A program made the translations under genes and the position numbers. From the NCBI GenBank assembly GCA_949592205.1, contig CATIUR010000001.1, forward strand, positions 68,243,559-68,307,558: 64,000 nucleotides of DNA, given 5' to 3'. How positions within the stretch are numbered: the stretch's first letter is position 1; every line of letters begins with the position of its first letter. Under the pieces are notes generated by a model. That model was not told where the DNA came from. It was given only the letters and a program-made list of their open reading frames with translations, and ran no database searches. The stretch is from Helichrysum umbraculigerum (taxonomy: Eukaryota; Streptophyta; Magnoliopsida; Asterales; Asteraceae). Shown here in pieces: positions 1-10,201 of the stretch.

Positions 1-1836
1 CTCTCTAGAAATTAGGGTTAGGTCTAGTTAGTTCTCAGTTAGTATTTAACTGAAACTAACGGAGGGGCTACTTTTGTAATAGCATAGGGAATAGTACAGG
101 GGCTTTTATTGTAATATTGTCAAGGATATTGCGGAAGTTCTGCTTGTACTCTCTCTCTAAACGCTTATTCAATCTACGCTTTATTAACGGTTACTTCTTT
201 CCTTATCTGTTATAATGATAATTGCTATTGTTATTATGCTAGATTTAGGATCTGTTATTATGCGTAGTGAGTAGTTTCCTTGTGTGTTTGTTATGATGTA
301 GTTATTTTATATATGTGTGGGGTGATGCTGCTTTAAACATATAATTGGATAACATTATGAAATAACGGAGGTAACGTTATACGGCTTTCATTTGTATAGC
401 GCCGGAATCATCACTTATGTGTGTAGTACGGAACGTGGAAGCTATGAAAGTCGTGGGCACAATCCGTTGTGGAAATAATGTTTCCAGTTATATTATATAA
501 ATGAAAACCGGTGATCTATTAATCTTATATTTATGAATTTCTAAACCAAATCGCCTTTCCTCCAATTAAACGTGGTTAGAACCTTTATGACAAGGAGTCG
601 CGAACCTTGATCAAACGGTCACTACCTATCTGTGTTTTCTAATACTGTAAACATGGTCTAAATTGCGTAGCTGTGGAAATACTATTTAAAACCTTTCGTA
701 TAGTACACCGTGAATCAATCAGGGATTTATTGGGAAATAGTGAGGGCTGGTTTATATCATAGATGGTTGGGCTTTAATACAAACGTAGTTTAAACTAGTC
801 TAGAGTAACCATAAAGTATGTGACCCCGGAAAGACCACGATAAACGGCACTGTACTTCGTATAACGTTGGAAACACCTTTGGTGAAGTACAAATACGTAG
901 GAGCTAAGAAAATATCAGTGGTTGAAGACTGTGTCACATCCTGGTTTGACTTCAAAGATGTGGAAATGCTTGATCACACTGTACACCGTTAGTACGCCTA
1001 AAAGATCAGGAACACTGCGGAAATGCTTAGATGCACCGTACACCGTTAGTACGTCTTGGGTCTGGAAAACTGTGAAAATGCATGGTCGCACTGTACACCG
1101 TGATGAAAGCTCTAGGTTAAAATAAAACCATTAATATAAAGTAAATAGTCACCAAACCAAGTCTTAATCTTAAATGCCTTATTTGACTTCATTGTCCCCG
1201 TAGTGTTAAGAAAGGTCGGAACCTTAGTGGGTATGTTACTCTATCTCATGCACCCAGGAATTAACATTCCAAGAAGGGTCGTTACTCCGTCACTGGATAA
1301 CGTTGAAGAGTTGAGCATCCTCCTCCGATCAGACTCAATTTGGCCTAGTTTTCAGTGACATACTGATTGGTCTCCCCCAATCAGTAGGGTGCTAGTGTTT
1401 ACACTACGAACAATTAAGCTCAGATAAGACACAAACCTTTAAAAGACGTTTTCATATCAAAACCCTAGCATCACCTCCGCATAAGCTAACGAAGTCATAA
1501 CAAACACATATCCTCCATACTAATTTCATCCCTATTTCTGTTTTTCCATTTATTTACTTTTATTTAATTGCTTTAATTTACGGACCTAAGTAACAAAAAC
1601 CCATTCAAAATCTGTTTGAAAAATCCCATCACTAAATTAAACAACTTGTCTTGATACTCTCGTTTCATAATACGATTAGCTTGAAGAACGACCCTAGGTC
1701 ATACTGCTGCTATACAGCCGTAGTAAAACTTAGGTCCCCAGCTTTACAAATTTAAAACACTCCACTGTCCGCCGCCTCTGTTGCTGTTGGAACAACGACC
1801 GGAGTTAAATCCGACTGACCAATTGAGGCGACGACA
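1..1836 (+). repeat. 5' LTR of E1 (3' portion only)
   Basis: Non-coding sequence upstream of the primer site. It aligns by eye with the downstream half of the LTR at 18778-21230: the TTGTNATGATGTAGTTA block, the GAGGGCTGGTTTA block near 743, and the AAGAACGAC-CTAGGT block near 1684. The promoter part of this LTR must lie before the window. The end at 1836 is inferred from the ACA just before the primer site and could be off by tens of bases. The small ORFs inside are chance. Confidence 0.65.
959..1102 (+). repeat. Tandem repeat, period about 56 bp, in the E1 LTR
   Basis: Two and a half copies of a unit that begins TG-GGAAATGCTT and contains GTACACCGTTAGTACG. Copies start near 959, 1016 and 1071. 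A looser copy with GTACACCGTGAATC lies near 671-715. The inner ACCGTTAGTACG part is a partial palindrome. Confidence 0.7.
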
Positions 1837-1842
1837 AGTTTT

Positions 1843-1860
1843 TGGCGCCGCTGGCGGGGA
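1843..1860 (+). other. Primer-binding site, tRNA-Asp type
   Basis: TGGCGCCGCTGGCGGGGA matches the 3' end complement of plant tRNA-Asp at 16 of 18 positions. This primer is characteristic of Athila/Tat elements. The two mismatches fit an older or relaxed site. Confidence 0.8.
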
Positions 1861-1938
1861 GTTAATCGTAAGACTCTGAAGCATCCAGACGAGCTTTCTA
1901 TTTAGTGATACTTCTTTCCCATTCTTATTTTCTTTTCC

Positions 1939-4029
1939 TTGTTCCAACCGACAATATCTTCCCATATCCCACAACTATATTCGACCAGATCATCCGGATC
2001 TGAATCTCTCATTTTCGTACCCGATCCTGAGTCGATTATCCGTACCATCCGCAAAGAAAGACGTTCCCGTTTTCCACAAATGGCCGCTCGTGTTACTCTC
2101 GCCGACAACACCAAACCATCCATCGAAGGACGAGGAGGACCGATTAGCTATCCAGTGATTGACGGAGCTTCCTTTGAGCTTAAACACCACATCGTACAAC
2201 TCATAAAAGATAACTGCCAATTTCACGGTCTACCCCGTGATGATCCCAACGTTCATATCGACAAATTCATTCAGGTTTCAAACTCCTATAAGCAGAATGG
2301 GGTTGAGCAGGATATCATCCGCTTATACTTGTTCCCCTATTCTCTCGCTTTACATGCTTCTACCTGGTTTCAGGGACTTGAGACCGGCTCAATCACCTCA
2401 TGGACCGACATGGGTAATAAGTTTCTCGCTAGATACTTTCCCCCGTCCAAACAAACTCAGGCAAAGAATGACATCGCAAACTTCCAACAAGCCCATGATG
2501 AATCTATCTACTCAGCATGGGAGCGATTCAAGAGTTTACTGAGGAAATGTCCAAACCACCAAATGACAAAGACTGACAAGGTGTGCACCTTCTACCGAGG
2601 TCTTGATCCTAACCATCGCATCAATCTTGACGCAGCAGCTCAAGGAAACTTCATGAAACTTACTGATGATGAAGCATGGAGCTTGATTGAGGATATGACG
2701 ATGCACCACCACGATTGGAAGTCTGATGAGCAATCCTCATCATTACCCCTCTCCGCAAATAACACCCGCCAAACTGAAGCCATTAAGTCTCTAAGCGAAC
2801 AAATTGAGACTCTGACAAAACAGATAGCAGATCTGAAGAAACAACCACAGCAGATCCACCAAGTTCAGGCTTGTCAGAACTGTACCAACCATCCCGCTGA
2901 AGAATACGAGGTTGAGTATGAAGATCCTACTGACGGTTCAGTCTACTATGCCCAGTTCCCTGTCAGACCTCAAAATCCGCCTGGTTTCGCTAGAACTTCA
3001 CCACCCAGAACTCAAGGAAACCAATATCCTCCACGGAACACCCAACCCCCTTTCCAGCCCAGGTTTCAGCCACGATATCCGACATACCCGCAACAACCAC
3101 AACTCCCATACAATCAACCACTTCCATTAACCGCCACTGAGGATACCCAGCCTGCTGAACCTGCAAAGACCATCATTCCAGTCACGAGTACTGATGACAA
3201 CCTCAACAAATTCATCCAAGGTCAGACCGCTTTCAACCAAAATCAACTCTCGGTCCTGAAAATCCTTGAGAACCAGATCGGTCAGTTAGCCCAACGTCTC
3301 GATACCCGACCGCAAGGGACCTTACCAAGCAATACTATTCAAAACCCCCACGTCGAGGAAGCCAAGACCTTAAACTCTGATAAACCAACTCCTTCTATGA
3401 CTGCTTCTCCAAGGGAACATTCTCCTGTTCCGCCGACAGTTGAGACCAAATCAATGCCCACGCCGAATCGTGAGGTTGAGATTCCTTTCCCTAACCGCCT
3501 GCACAAGAAGTACAATGCCAAGTCATTCAAACTTGATGGAAAATTCTTAGACACCGTGTCTAGAATCCCTTCTAGTACGAAATACATCCGACGAATGCTG
3601 GCAACTAAGGACAAGATTCCTTCCACTCCCAAAGTCTCCCTGAACGCCGAGTGTTCAGCCGTCATCCAGAATGCCTTACCGAAAAAACTAGGAGACACGG
3701 GTCGATTCACCTTGCCCTGTTCCATCTATCACTCAGGCACAATACGTTCCTTGGCCGATCTTGGAGCTAGTATCAATCTGATGCCTTACTCGCTCTACTC
3801 CAGATTAGAATTAGGACCTCTCCAGCCCACTAAAATGAGCGTCCAGCTTGCCGATCAATCAGTTCGATACCCGAAAGGCATTGCTGAGAACGTCATGGTA
3901 AAAGTTGACAAGTTCTATTTCCCCACTGACTTTGTAGTGATGGATATACAGGAAGACATTAACATACCCATTATCCTAGGTAGGCCATTCATGAATACTG
4001 CACGTGCTATTATTGATGTATATTCTTAG
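1939..4029 (+). CDS. gag-pro: Athila-like gag and aspartic protease polyprotein (E1)
   Basis: 696 codons. Residues about 85-260 resemble the Athila/Tat capsid domain: FELKHHIVQLIKDN, FHGLPRDDPNVHI, RLYLFPYSLALHASTWF, YFPPSKQTQAKNDI, ESIYSAWERFKSLLRKCPNH. A short coiled-coil follows near 275-300, then a proline/glutamine-rich linker. The Cys-x2-Cys near residue 313 lacks the rest of a zinc knuckle. The C-terminal part is a retropepsin with DLGAS (catalytic Asp near 607) and IILGRPF. The frame ends at TAG 4027-4029, where related proteins run on; the same frame stays open to TAA at 4090. The first ATG is used here, but ATG 2080 (MAARVTLADN) is an equally good start. Confidence 0.88.
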   Translation: MFQPTISSHIPQLYSTRSSGSESLIFVPDPESIIRTIRKERRSRFPQMAARVTLADNTKPSIEGRGGPISYPVIDGASFELKHHIVQLIKDNCQFHGLPRDDPNVHIDKFIQVSNSYKQNGVEQDIIRLYLFPYSLALHASTWFQGLETGSITSWTDMGNKFLARYFPPSKQTQAKNDIANFQQAHDESIYSAWERFKSLLRKCPNHQMTKTDKVCTFYRGLDPNHRINLDAAAQGNFMKLTDDEAWSLIEDMTMHHHDWKSDEQSSSLPLSANNTRQTEAIKSLSEQIETLTKQIADLKKQPQQIHQVQACQNCTNHPAEEYEVEYEDPTDGSVYYAQFPVRPQNPPGFARTSPPRTQGNQYPPRNTQPPFQPRFQPRYPTYPQQPQLPYNQPLPLTATEDTQPAEPAKTIIPVTSTDDNLNKFIQGQTAFNQNQLSVLKILENQIGQLAQRLDTRPQGTLPSNTIQNPHVEEAKTLNSDKPTPSMTASPREHSPVPPTVETKSMPTPNREVEIPFPNRLHKKYNAKSFKLDGKFLDTVSRIPSSTKYIRRMLATKDKIPSTPKVSLNAECSAVIQNALPKKLGDTGRFTLPCSIYHSGTIRSLADLGASINLMPYSLYSRLELGPLQPTKMSVQLADQSVRYPKGIAENVMVKVDKFYFPTDFVVMDIQEDINIPIILGRPFMNTARAIIDVYS

Positions 4030-4242
4030 GTTATCAGTCTACGAGCACATGGACAAACAATATCATACAAGATTGATCAGACCGACTGTTAAATAATGGA
4101 GCATGCTGAGATATACGCAATATCCATGGGCAGAGTCACTTCAGATGATTACACTTCTGATTCAGAGCCATAACCATACAAACCATACGAGCATACTTGT
4201 CTTATCTCAGCTACCGAAGAATCAGAATCAGAAGACAAGGAA
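4030..4242 (+). pseudogene. Interrupted coding spacer between gag-pro and the acidic ORF
   Basis: Two short stretches look like former coding sequence. After TAG 4027-4029 the protease frame stays open for 20 codons to TAA 4090-4092. An ATG at 4096 opens the frame of the downstream acidic ORF, runs 25 codons and meets TAA at 4171-4173; the same frame then runs on without stops to the ATG at 4243. Single stops therefore appear to have shortened both ORFs. Readthrough is possible but nothing here shows it. Confidence 0.6.
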
Positions 4243-6228
4243 ATGGAAGAATCTAAACCAGAGGAAGAAATAGAAGAGGAGGAAGGCTCAGAGCAGGATG
4301 AAGAAGAAGAGGAACAACCTGAAACAGAACCAGAGGAAGAGGAGATGGAAGAAACGGAACTAGAAGAAATGGAAGAATCCGAGGAAGAACAGGAAGAATC
4401 AGAGCCCGAGGAAGTATATCAGTCCACACCACCTCATCAATACCTTCCTGACTCATATTTACCGACAGCTGAGATTATGCAAATCGAAAATCTTGAGAAC
4501 TTCATCCCTCTGTCACAAGATGAATCAGATGGAGATCCACCGACTGATTACTCTCACGATGCAGAATTTGGTCTTACCATGGAAAAACTCATTGCATCAG
4601 CTATTGATCCCACCAAACCTCTCGTGCCTCCCCGACTTGACGCTCTGCTAAATATTGAGAAAACTATAGTTTTATCCGCACAGCACCCAGAGCTTCAAGA
4701 CAAACTCTTGAGAAAGATTGCAGCATATAAAGCATCCCGACTTTCCCAAAGGATTCAAACCTTTGACACATCTGCACCTCGAAGTCAGTTCGAGAAGGGA
4801 AGTACCTCCGGATCTAGCCGTAATTCTGATTCTCAGGAGGAAAAAGACATCGAGATGGATTCCTCTCAGCCGATATCTCAGATTACTGATGACACCCTTC
4901 CACCATCCGATACTGTTGAGTTCCCTGATTTCCAGGCTAGGGATACTCCAGCTGAGGAGAGTGATGACGATGACATCATCTATACTGATGTTCCAATAGA
5001 TATTCGGTATGTCCGATTTCTTGCATCTTCGACTGTTCCAGCTTCTCCCCAAATTCCGACTATCTCCAACCATGAGGAAATGATAAGTGCTATTGAAGAA
5101 TTCGAAAACGACATACCTATAATGACAAGCATTATCATTAACTCCACCAATGATTACACTCCACACCAAAGGAACCTGATTGAGGAAATCATAACCGAAT
5201 CTGAGGTCAACCAAGCCGAGAATTCCCAAGATTACAGATTCTTCCACAACCGCCTAAATGCCTTTGCCGAAGACCTCGCTGCTCAGTTGCTACGAGAGCA
5301 CCACACTGCTGGACCAACACCTGAGGAGCTAGAGTTCTTTGAAGACCAAAGACGCATGTACAGGAAGATCTATGACACGCTGTTCAGATCCGCATTTCCA
5401 TATTCTGCTGAGCAACACGAGTTCTTAAATTCTTATCGCATCAATATGTACAATGCTACTGGGAATCCCGACGCTGACATAGACATCCGGTTGATGAATG
5501 ATCTTAGGGGACTTCTAGATTCTATGGCTAGGAATGATCATATCGACGAGACTTCTCCTCATAGGTTCTACATTGACTGCACCATCGAGTACCACGCTCA
5601 CAAGATTGCCGAAGATCTCGAGTACGTGAGTTCTGACGAGAGGACGCATGTCATCCCTTCTTCTATACCTGAAGGTTCGATGGTTAACATCGCGAACTTC
5701 CTCACTGATCGAATCAAGGAAATCTTCGCTGAAGTACCTGATGAAGAGCATAGTCAAATATTCAACTCCGGATTACGTGAGGTTTACGACATGATGAACA
5801 ATACCTTTAAGAACTCCGACCTCACGTTTTCCCACTACCAGACCAGTCTCATCCAGGGTATTCATGAATCTATCCGAGAACTTGGAGTAAACTCCAGTAT
5901 TGCAGATCACGAGACTTTACACCTGCAGTTCTTTGGATTTATGGACTCGCTCAGACAACACCATCCTGAACGAGAGATGATTGAAGCTGATGGATTCTCT
6001 TTTGTAAATTCCCGCGGAATTATCTCCAGCACAGTAAAGGAGATTACTTGGGACCTGCTGCACATAAAAAGGATTACAGAGCATCATCTGCAGGGCTTCC
6101 CCATATTTTCATCTGAGATTCCAAACATCGTCGACATCATCGCTCGCCATTTTCTAAGAATATACCCACGCAACCCCAGGATTCCACTACTGAGCACTTC
6201 CGGTCCTGGTGGTTCCAGCACCAACTAA
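4243..6228 (+). CDS. Acidic 661-residue protein of unknown function in E1
   Basis: I do not recognise this protein. Residues 1-65 are almost all Glu with some Ser, Pro and Met. A second acidic patch (ESDDDDIIY) lies near 240. The C-terminal 350 residues look like a folded, helix-rich domain with ordinary composition: RNLIEEIITE, RFFHNRLNAFAEDLAAQLL, IYDTLFRSAFPYSAEQHEF, ITWDLLHIKRITEHHL. There is no signal peptide, membrane segment, zinc knuckle or reverse transcriptase/integrase motif. It sits exactly where polymerase or env-like genes lie in Athila elements, just before the GGGAGGCAACCC hairpin. An intact frame this long suggests that it was maintained until recently. Acidic chaperone-like, chromatin-interacting or env-derived roles are guesses only. 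Confidence 0.75.
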   Translation: MEESKPEEEIEEEEGSEQDEEEEEQPETEPEEEEMEETELEEMEESEEEQEESEPEEVYQSTPPHQYLPDSYLPTAEIMQIENLENFIPLSQDESDGDPPTDYSHDAEFGLTMEKLIASAIDPTKPLVPPRLDALLNIEKTIVLSAQHPELQDKLLRKIAAYKASRLSQRIQTFDTSAPRSQFEKGSTSGSSRNSDSQEEKDIEMDSSQPISQITDDTLPPSDTVEFPDFQARDTPAEESDDDDIIYTDVPIDIRYVRFLASSTVPASPQIPTISNHEEMISAIEEFENDIPIMTSIIINSTNDYTPHQRNLIEEIITESEVNQAENSQDYRFFHNRLNAFAEDLAAQLLREHHTAGPTPEELEFFEDQRRMYRKIYDTLFRSAFPYSAEQHEFLNSYRINMYNATGNPDADIDIRLMNDLRGLLDSMARNDHIDETSPHRFYIDCTIEYHAHKIAEDLEYVSSDERTHVIPSSIPEGSMVNIANFLTDRIKEIFAEVPDEEHSQIFNSGLREVYDMMNNTFKNSDLTFSHYQTSLIQGIHESIRELGVNSSIADHETLHLQFFGFMDSLRQHHPEREMIEADGFSFVNSRGIISSTVKEITWDLLHIKRITEHHLQGFPIFSSEIPNIVDIIARHFLRIYPRNPRIPLLSTSGPGGSSTN

Positions 6229-6929
6229 ATCTGAAGGAAGGCAAAGTCGAGCTCTCGACTCTAAAAGTAGCGCTTCTCGGGAGGCAACCCGTACAATAAG
6301 ACGTGTAGAGGGAACTGTGTCAATAAGTGAAGATATATCTCTGACTATCCTTCACACTTGGTCGTCACCAAAACGCTTTTCTGATATTACAACTCATTTG
6401 CAAATAAACCACTTGTCTCATAAATAAGGAAATCAATTTGAAAAATGATAATTCATGTGTTTCGAGCATTTGAGGTACTTGCATACTACTTTTATGCATT
6501 ATGCTCGAACTCGTTTAAAAACACATGTTTTATAAAAATGATTTGTAGTAGAAAATATCTTTTCAAGTTCTGAGACAATGATTTATCTTTTCATTTGCAA
6601 ATACTTTGAGTTTGTAAACTGGTACGACCAACGTGTTCACACTTAGGAGATTGATTCACAAAGGGAATAATGGATGGAGAAGAAAACCAAATAGCAAGAC
6701 GTTTGAAGCTGTGCCGCTCTTCATAAATGCAGAAAAAGATCTTGGCAACATTTCTTTTCAGCAAATTCAGATTCTCAGCTTCTTTGCTGCTCGCTATCTG
6801 GGGAGTGTCTTAACCTTTACTTTCTTTTGTTTATGATTCTGTATATTATTTGCTTTGTTAGTTTGTTAAAGTAGTCTATACTCTATCCTAAGCTTATCAC
6901 TAAGTGTGAGATTCCTGCCCAAAACATAG
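6229..6929 (+). other. 3' non-coding tail of E1 with conserved hairpin and polypurine-like end
   Basis: CGGG-AGGCAA-CCCG (6278-6291), preceded by AGCGCTTCT, is the short hairpin usually seen after the last ORF of Athila/Tat elements. CACTAAGTGTGAGATTCC at 6897-6914 is like the AAGTGTGGG end that precedes their 3' LTR (compare 18758-18777). The sequence between is AT-rich with no convincing gene. Confidence 0.6.
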
Positions 6930-8168
6930 TTAATTAAGTTATGGGATGATATTTGGAGAAACTATTTTGAAAGATATTAGTTAATTATCATTCTTGAATA
7001 CTTGCATGTAAACACTAGATTCCCTACTAATTAAAATCCCATTAGCATGTCACACCGGGAGCTAGGTTATGGTAACATTACAAAGTATTTTGAATAATAA
7101 GCAAAATCTTAATTAAGGTTTAATAATACTTTCATATGAACGGGAACAAAATCTTAAGGTACTAGACATTATTGAATCATATAACGATTCCTCGTCATCC
7201 TAACAGATTCATGTATTTAAAACAGTTCATTTATGACTTTAAACCAGCCCTTGCTTAAGACTACCCAATAGATCCCCTAATTATCCACAGCGTTCCTCAC
7301 TTGAAGTGGTTCCGCCGCTTCAAACCTTGGCCATGTCTTGTCCTATGATAATCCCCCATGTAGCCTTGCGGTTCCATAGTTTCATACCTTTCACAAATTA
7401 TATTGACACAGATAATTGACTACCTTTTAATTGGACGTCGTAAAAAGGTGTTGTAATCACGTTTATTGGTGGAAAGGCGATAGATTAATTTGAAGTTTAA
7501 AAGTCTATTTAGAAAGGTTAATTAAACTAGGTTTCTCATTTTATATATATTAGTCCGTAATATAACTACCTTCGGTCGTTACGCAGCTTCCACGTATTTG
7601 TACAACACCTAAAGTGTTTCCAACGCTATACTGAGTAACAGTCGAATAGGGGCCGTCATATTATTTGACGATAATTAAGACCGTTTATATTTTACTACTA
7701 TGATGATCCTAAGGCAACAATCAAACAAGAACATGCAATAGGACGATCAAAGCAATATTACCGATCTTTAATATTTAATTATAAATCATCCCATAATTAA
7801 CTAACTACATCGCAAACATACACAATAGTAATCTACTCGCTAATCATGGCATAAACAATCTCTAGCATAATTAAAGCATACATATTTAATTAAGATAGAT
7901 AAGGATAGAAATAACCGAGATTAATATGCGAGAAGGAATAGACTTGAATTAATAAGAGTTGCTCCAAGCATACACCAAAGATTACAAACACGTTCCTCAC
8001 CAAAGAATACAAGCTCGTTCGTTGCTTCTATTTTAACTAGCCTACTACTACTCTAAAGTAAGAAAATAAACAAAGAAATAAAAGCTAGAAGCTATAGAAA
8101 GAAAGTGTGTTTTTCCATGGATGGAAGGTGTATGGGAGGTGTGTCTTGCAAATGAACCAAAGCCCCAT

Positions 8169-8175
8169 ATTTATA
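8169..8175 (-). promoter_or_regulatory. TATA box of inverted LTR A2
   Basis: Minus-strand CCTATAAAT, preceded by GAGCCAAAGCTCAC, the same context as the TATA box at 19511 in the plus-strand sister LTR. Confidence 0.6.
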
Positions 8176-8235
8176 GGTGAGCTTTGGCTCACATTATCAT
8201 CAAGAGGTGCATGTTAGAAAAAGGTAGTCAAAAGG

Positions 8236-8313
8236 GTGCACCGGGTACTGTACAACACGAAAAGTAGGCGCACCGGGTACTGTACAACACCAAAAGTAGG
8301 CGCACCAGGTACC
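8236..8313 (-). repeat. 32-bp tandem repeat in U3 of A2
   Basis: Two full units and a partial one of a sequence with GCACCGGGTACTGTACAACAC (units 8236-8268, 8269-8300, 8301-8313). They lie just upstream of the TATA box on the minus strand. A GC-rich ACTGTAGC-GCCGGCGGC repeat follows at 8347-8415. Confidence 0.75.
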
Positions 8314-8917
8314 AAAACTTGCCAAAAAAGGAAACCGAGGCGGGAGCACTGTAGCCGGAGGCAGCACTGTAGCAGCCGGCGGCGGTACTGTAGCAACCGG
8401 CGGCGGCCGGCGGCAACCCGCCCCGTTTCGCTTCGTTTCTTGATTCGTGCATATTTTCTTCGTTATGCGTCTGTTTGCGTCGATTCTTTTTTTGTTGGAT
8501 TCGTAATTCAAAAAAGAAGATTTTGACATAAGATAGGCCCTGAGATGAGGTCCCTAGCTCCAGATATTGCGTACGAATCATTTGGATCTTCCGGCGGGCG
8601 TAGAATCTTCGTTCTTTGTCCGTTTTAGTTGATTCTTCTTCTGTTGGATTCGTATTTTAAAAACGAATATCTTGGATAGAATAGATGTTGGTGAAGGGCA
8701 TTTTGGTCTTGAAATCTCGTTTTGATGCTTTGAATCTTCAAACGTGTGTGGAATCTTCGTTTTTCATCCGTTTTGCTTGATTTTTATCGTGCAACCTTGT
8801 TTTGACCATCTTGGCATAATACCACTGATTTGTAATGTTTTTGAGTCAATATGCCAAGAATCATTCCAGAATGAGAGAGATATCGGTAGTAAAAACGTGA
8901 CTTTTTACGCGATATCA

Positions 8918-9126
8918 AAAGCATTCACTTTAAATGCTTCACTTTTTCGATTCTTGAGTGTGCCGATGTATGCGTTTAGAATAAGAACTTGCTCCTGTAA
9001 TGCATTTCGAAGCCAAACTAGTGAGTAAAAAGGAGATTGAATCACATCATTCTTGAACCCTTCTATACACCCCAAAATAAACACGAAAGAAGAAAAGCTA
9101 CAAGGATACGAAGTCAAAACTACCTA
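8918..9126. other. Short residue between A2 and E2
   Basis: 209 bases adjoining the 5' end of inverted LTR A2. No coding similarity was recognised. Positions 9122-9126 (ACCTA) are one copy of the E2 target duplication. Confidence 0.5.
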
Positions 9127-9556
9127 TGTAACAACCCCAAAATTAGGACCAATTTAAAATTTTCCTAATTACGTGTTTATTACTTGTATATAATATGAAA
9201 TAGGATTATATACGTTAATTACTATATGTATATATGGATGGAATATATATATATACGCGTATACGATTAGTACATATCGTATAAAACAACAAGTGTACAA
9301 ACTTGCGAACATTGTAAAACGATTATTAAATAATGCGAAATTATTTAATTACTTTGATGACTACTTTATATTATGTTTATAATATAACGGAAAACGTACG
9401 TTTTGATTAAAACGTTACCGAACTCCACGAAAACTCGACCAACCGACAAAACGAAACTAAGTTATGATTTATAACTTGAAAACTTGTATTTTGATGAAAT
9501 ACTTCAACCAAATTATCGGGTATTATTTCGTATTTTCAAACGTATATTTAATCGCG

Positions 9557-9620
9557 TATAAAATGATTTTTTTCGTTTAAACGAACGGGGAAACGAACAC
9601 CGCACGGAGCGCAAACACGG
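9557..9620 (+). promoter_or_regulatory. E2 TATA box and conserved post-TATA box
   Basis: TATAAAATG at 9557-9565 is followed by AACGAACGGGGAAACGAACA, then CCGCACGGAGCGCAAACACGG. Nearly the same block follows the TATA region of E3, E5, S1 and S2, although the surrounding LTR sequences are unalike. It probably marks the transcription start and first leader bases. The right LTR copy is at 15702-15765. Confidence 0.6.
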
Positions 9621-10201
9621 AGGAGCAAAAAGTGGTGAGACCACATCATGTGGCCCCACCAAAAACCGGCCCCAAGGTGAGGGGGCATTAAGCCCTCACC
9701 TCTTTCTCCACTTACACACACAAAACACAAACCACACCCTCAATCATTCTCTCTCTCTCTCTCTACGGTTTCTCTCTCTCTCTCTAAAACCGATTACAAA
9801 ACGCCATAAAAACACCATTAAAACACCTCGGAGGTCCATACCCGTTTGGAGAAAAGCGATCACGAGAACGAGGGCTACGGTCGTATCTTTTCGGATTTTT
9901 GTTTCGACAACTTTGTAAGTTTTCCGGCGACCCGAAACTTTTCCGATTACATTTATTTTGCTAGATTATTGTTTCCCTAACTTAGTAATGTCCGAATATA
10001 TAATCTAAACTCGTTTTTGAACACTTTTACAAAAATGTCGGTTTTGGTCATTTTAAAGAAAACGACACCACGAACATTAAAAACGACTAACAATAGTTAT
10101 TATGGACTTATTACAACATATTAAAACTAGTATAAAAGTTCTAGACCCAACGGAAACCGGAAAATACGTTTTCGGAAACTAAATTTCCGAACAGACCTCT
10201 T

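Larger units (their letters stand above)
1..6929 (+). mobile_element. E1: Athila-like LTR retrotransposon, non-autonomous, 3' LTR missing
   Basis: A Ty3/gypsy element of the Athila/Tat group, read on the plus strand. Order seen: 3' part of the 5' LTR, tRNA-Asp type primer site, gag-protease ORF, large acidic ORF, a GGGAGGCAACCC hairpin typical of the 3' part of such elements, then a weak polypurine-like stretch. No reverse transcriptase, RNase H or integrase motif was found in any frame, so it cannot move by itself. The 5' LTR runs off the window. Where the 3' LTR should begin there is instead an inverted, truncated LTR of a related family. The boundary near 6929 is approximate. Confidence 0.8.
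6930..8917 (-). repeat. A2: inverted, 3'-truncated Athila-like LTR
   Basis: Read on the minus strand it starts TGATATCGCGTAAAAAG at 8917 and follows the LTR at 18778-21230 closely over its first 750 bases, then more loosely. Shared parts include the pentanucleotide-rich U3, the tandem GTGCACCGGGTAC repeats, TATA box and U5 blocks. It loses similarity near 6930, about 300 bases short of the expected LTR end. It is too different from the E1 LTR to be simply E1's own 3' LTR turned round. Confidence 0.75.

Noticed and set aside
8200..8581. ORFs of about 60-117 codons on both strands, and 19114-19509
   Set aside because: Tandem U3 repeats of Athila-like LTRs. The same spurious frames occur in both LTR copies.
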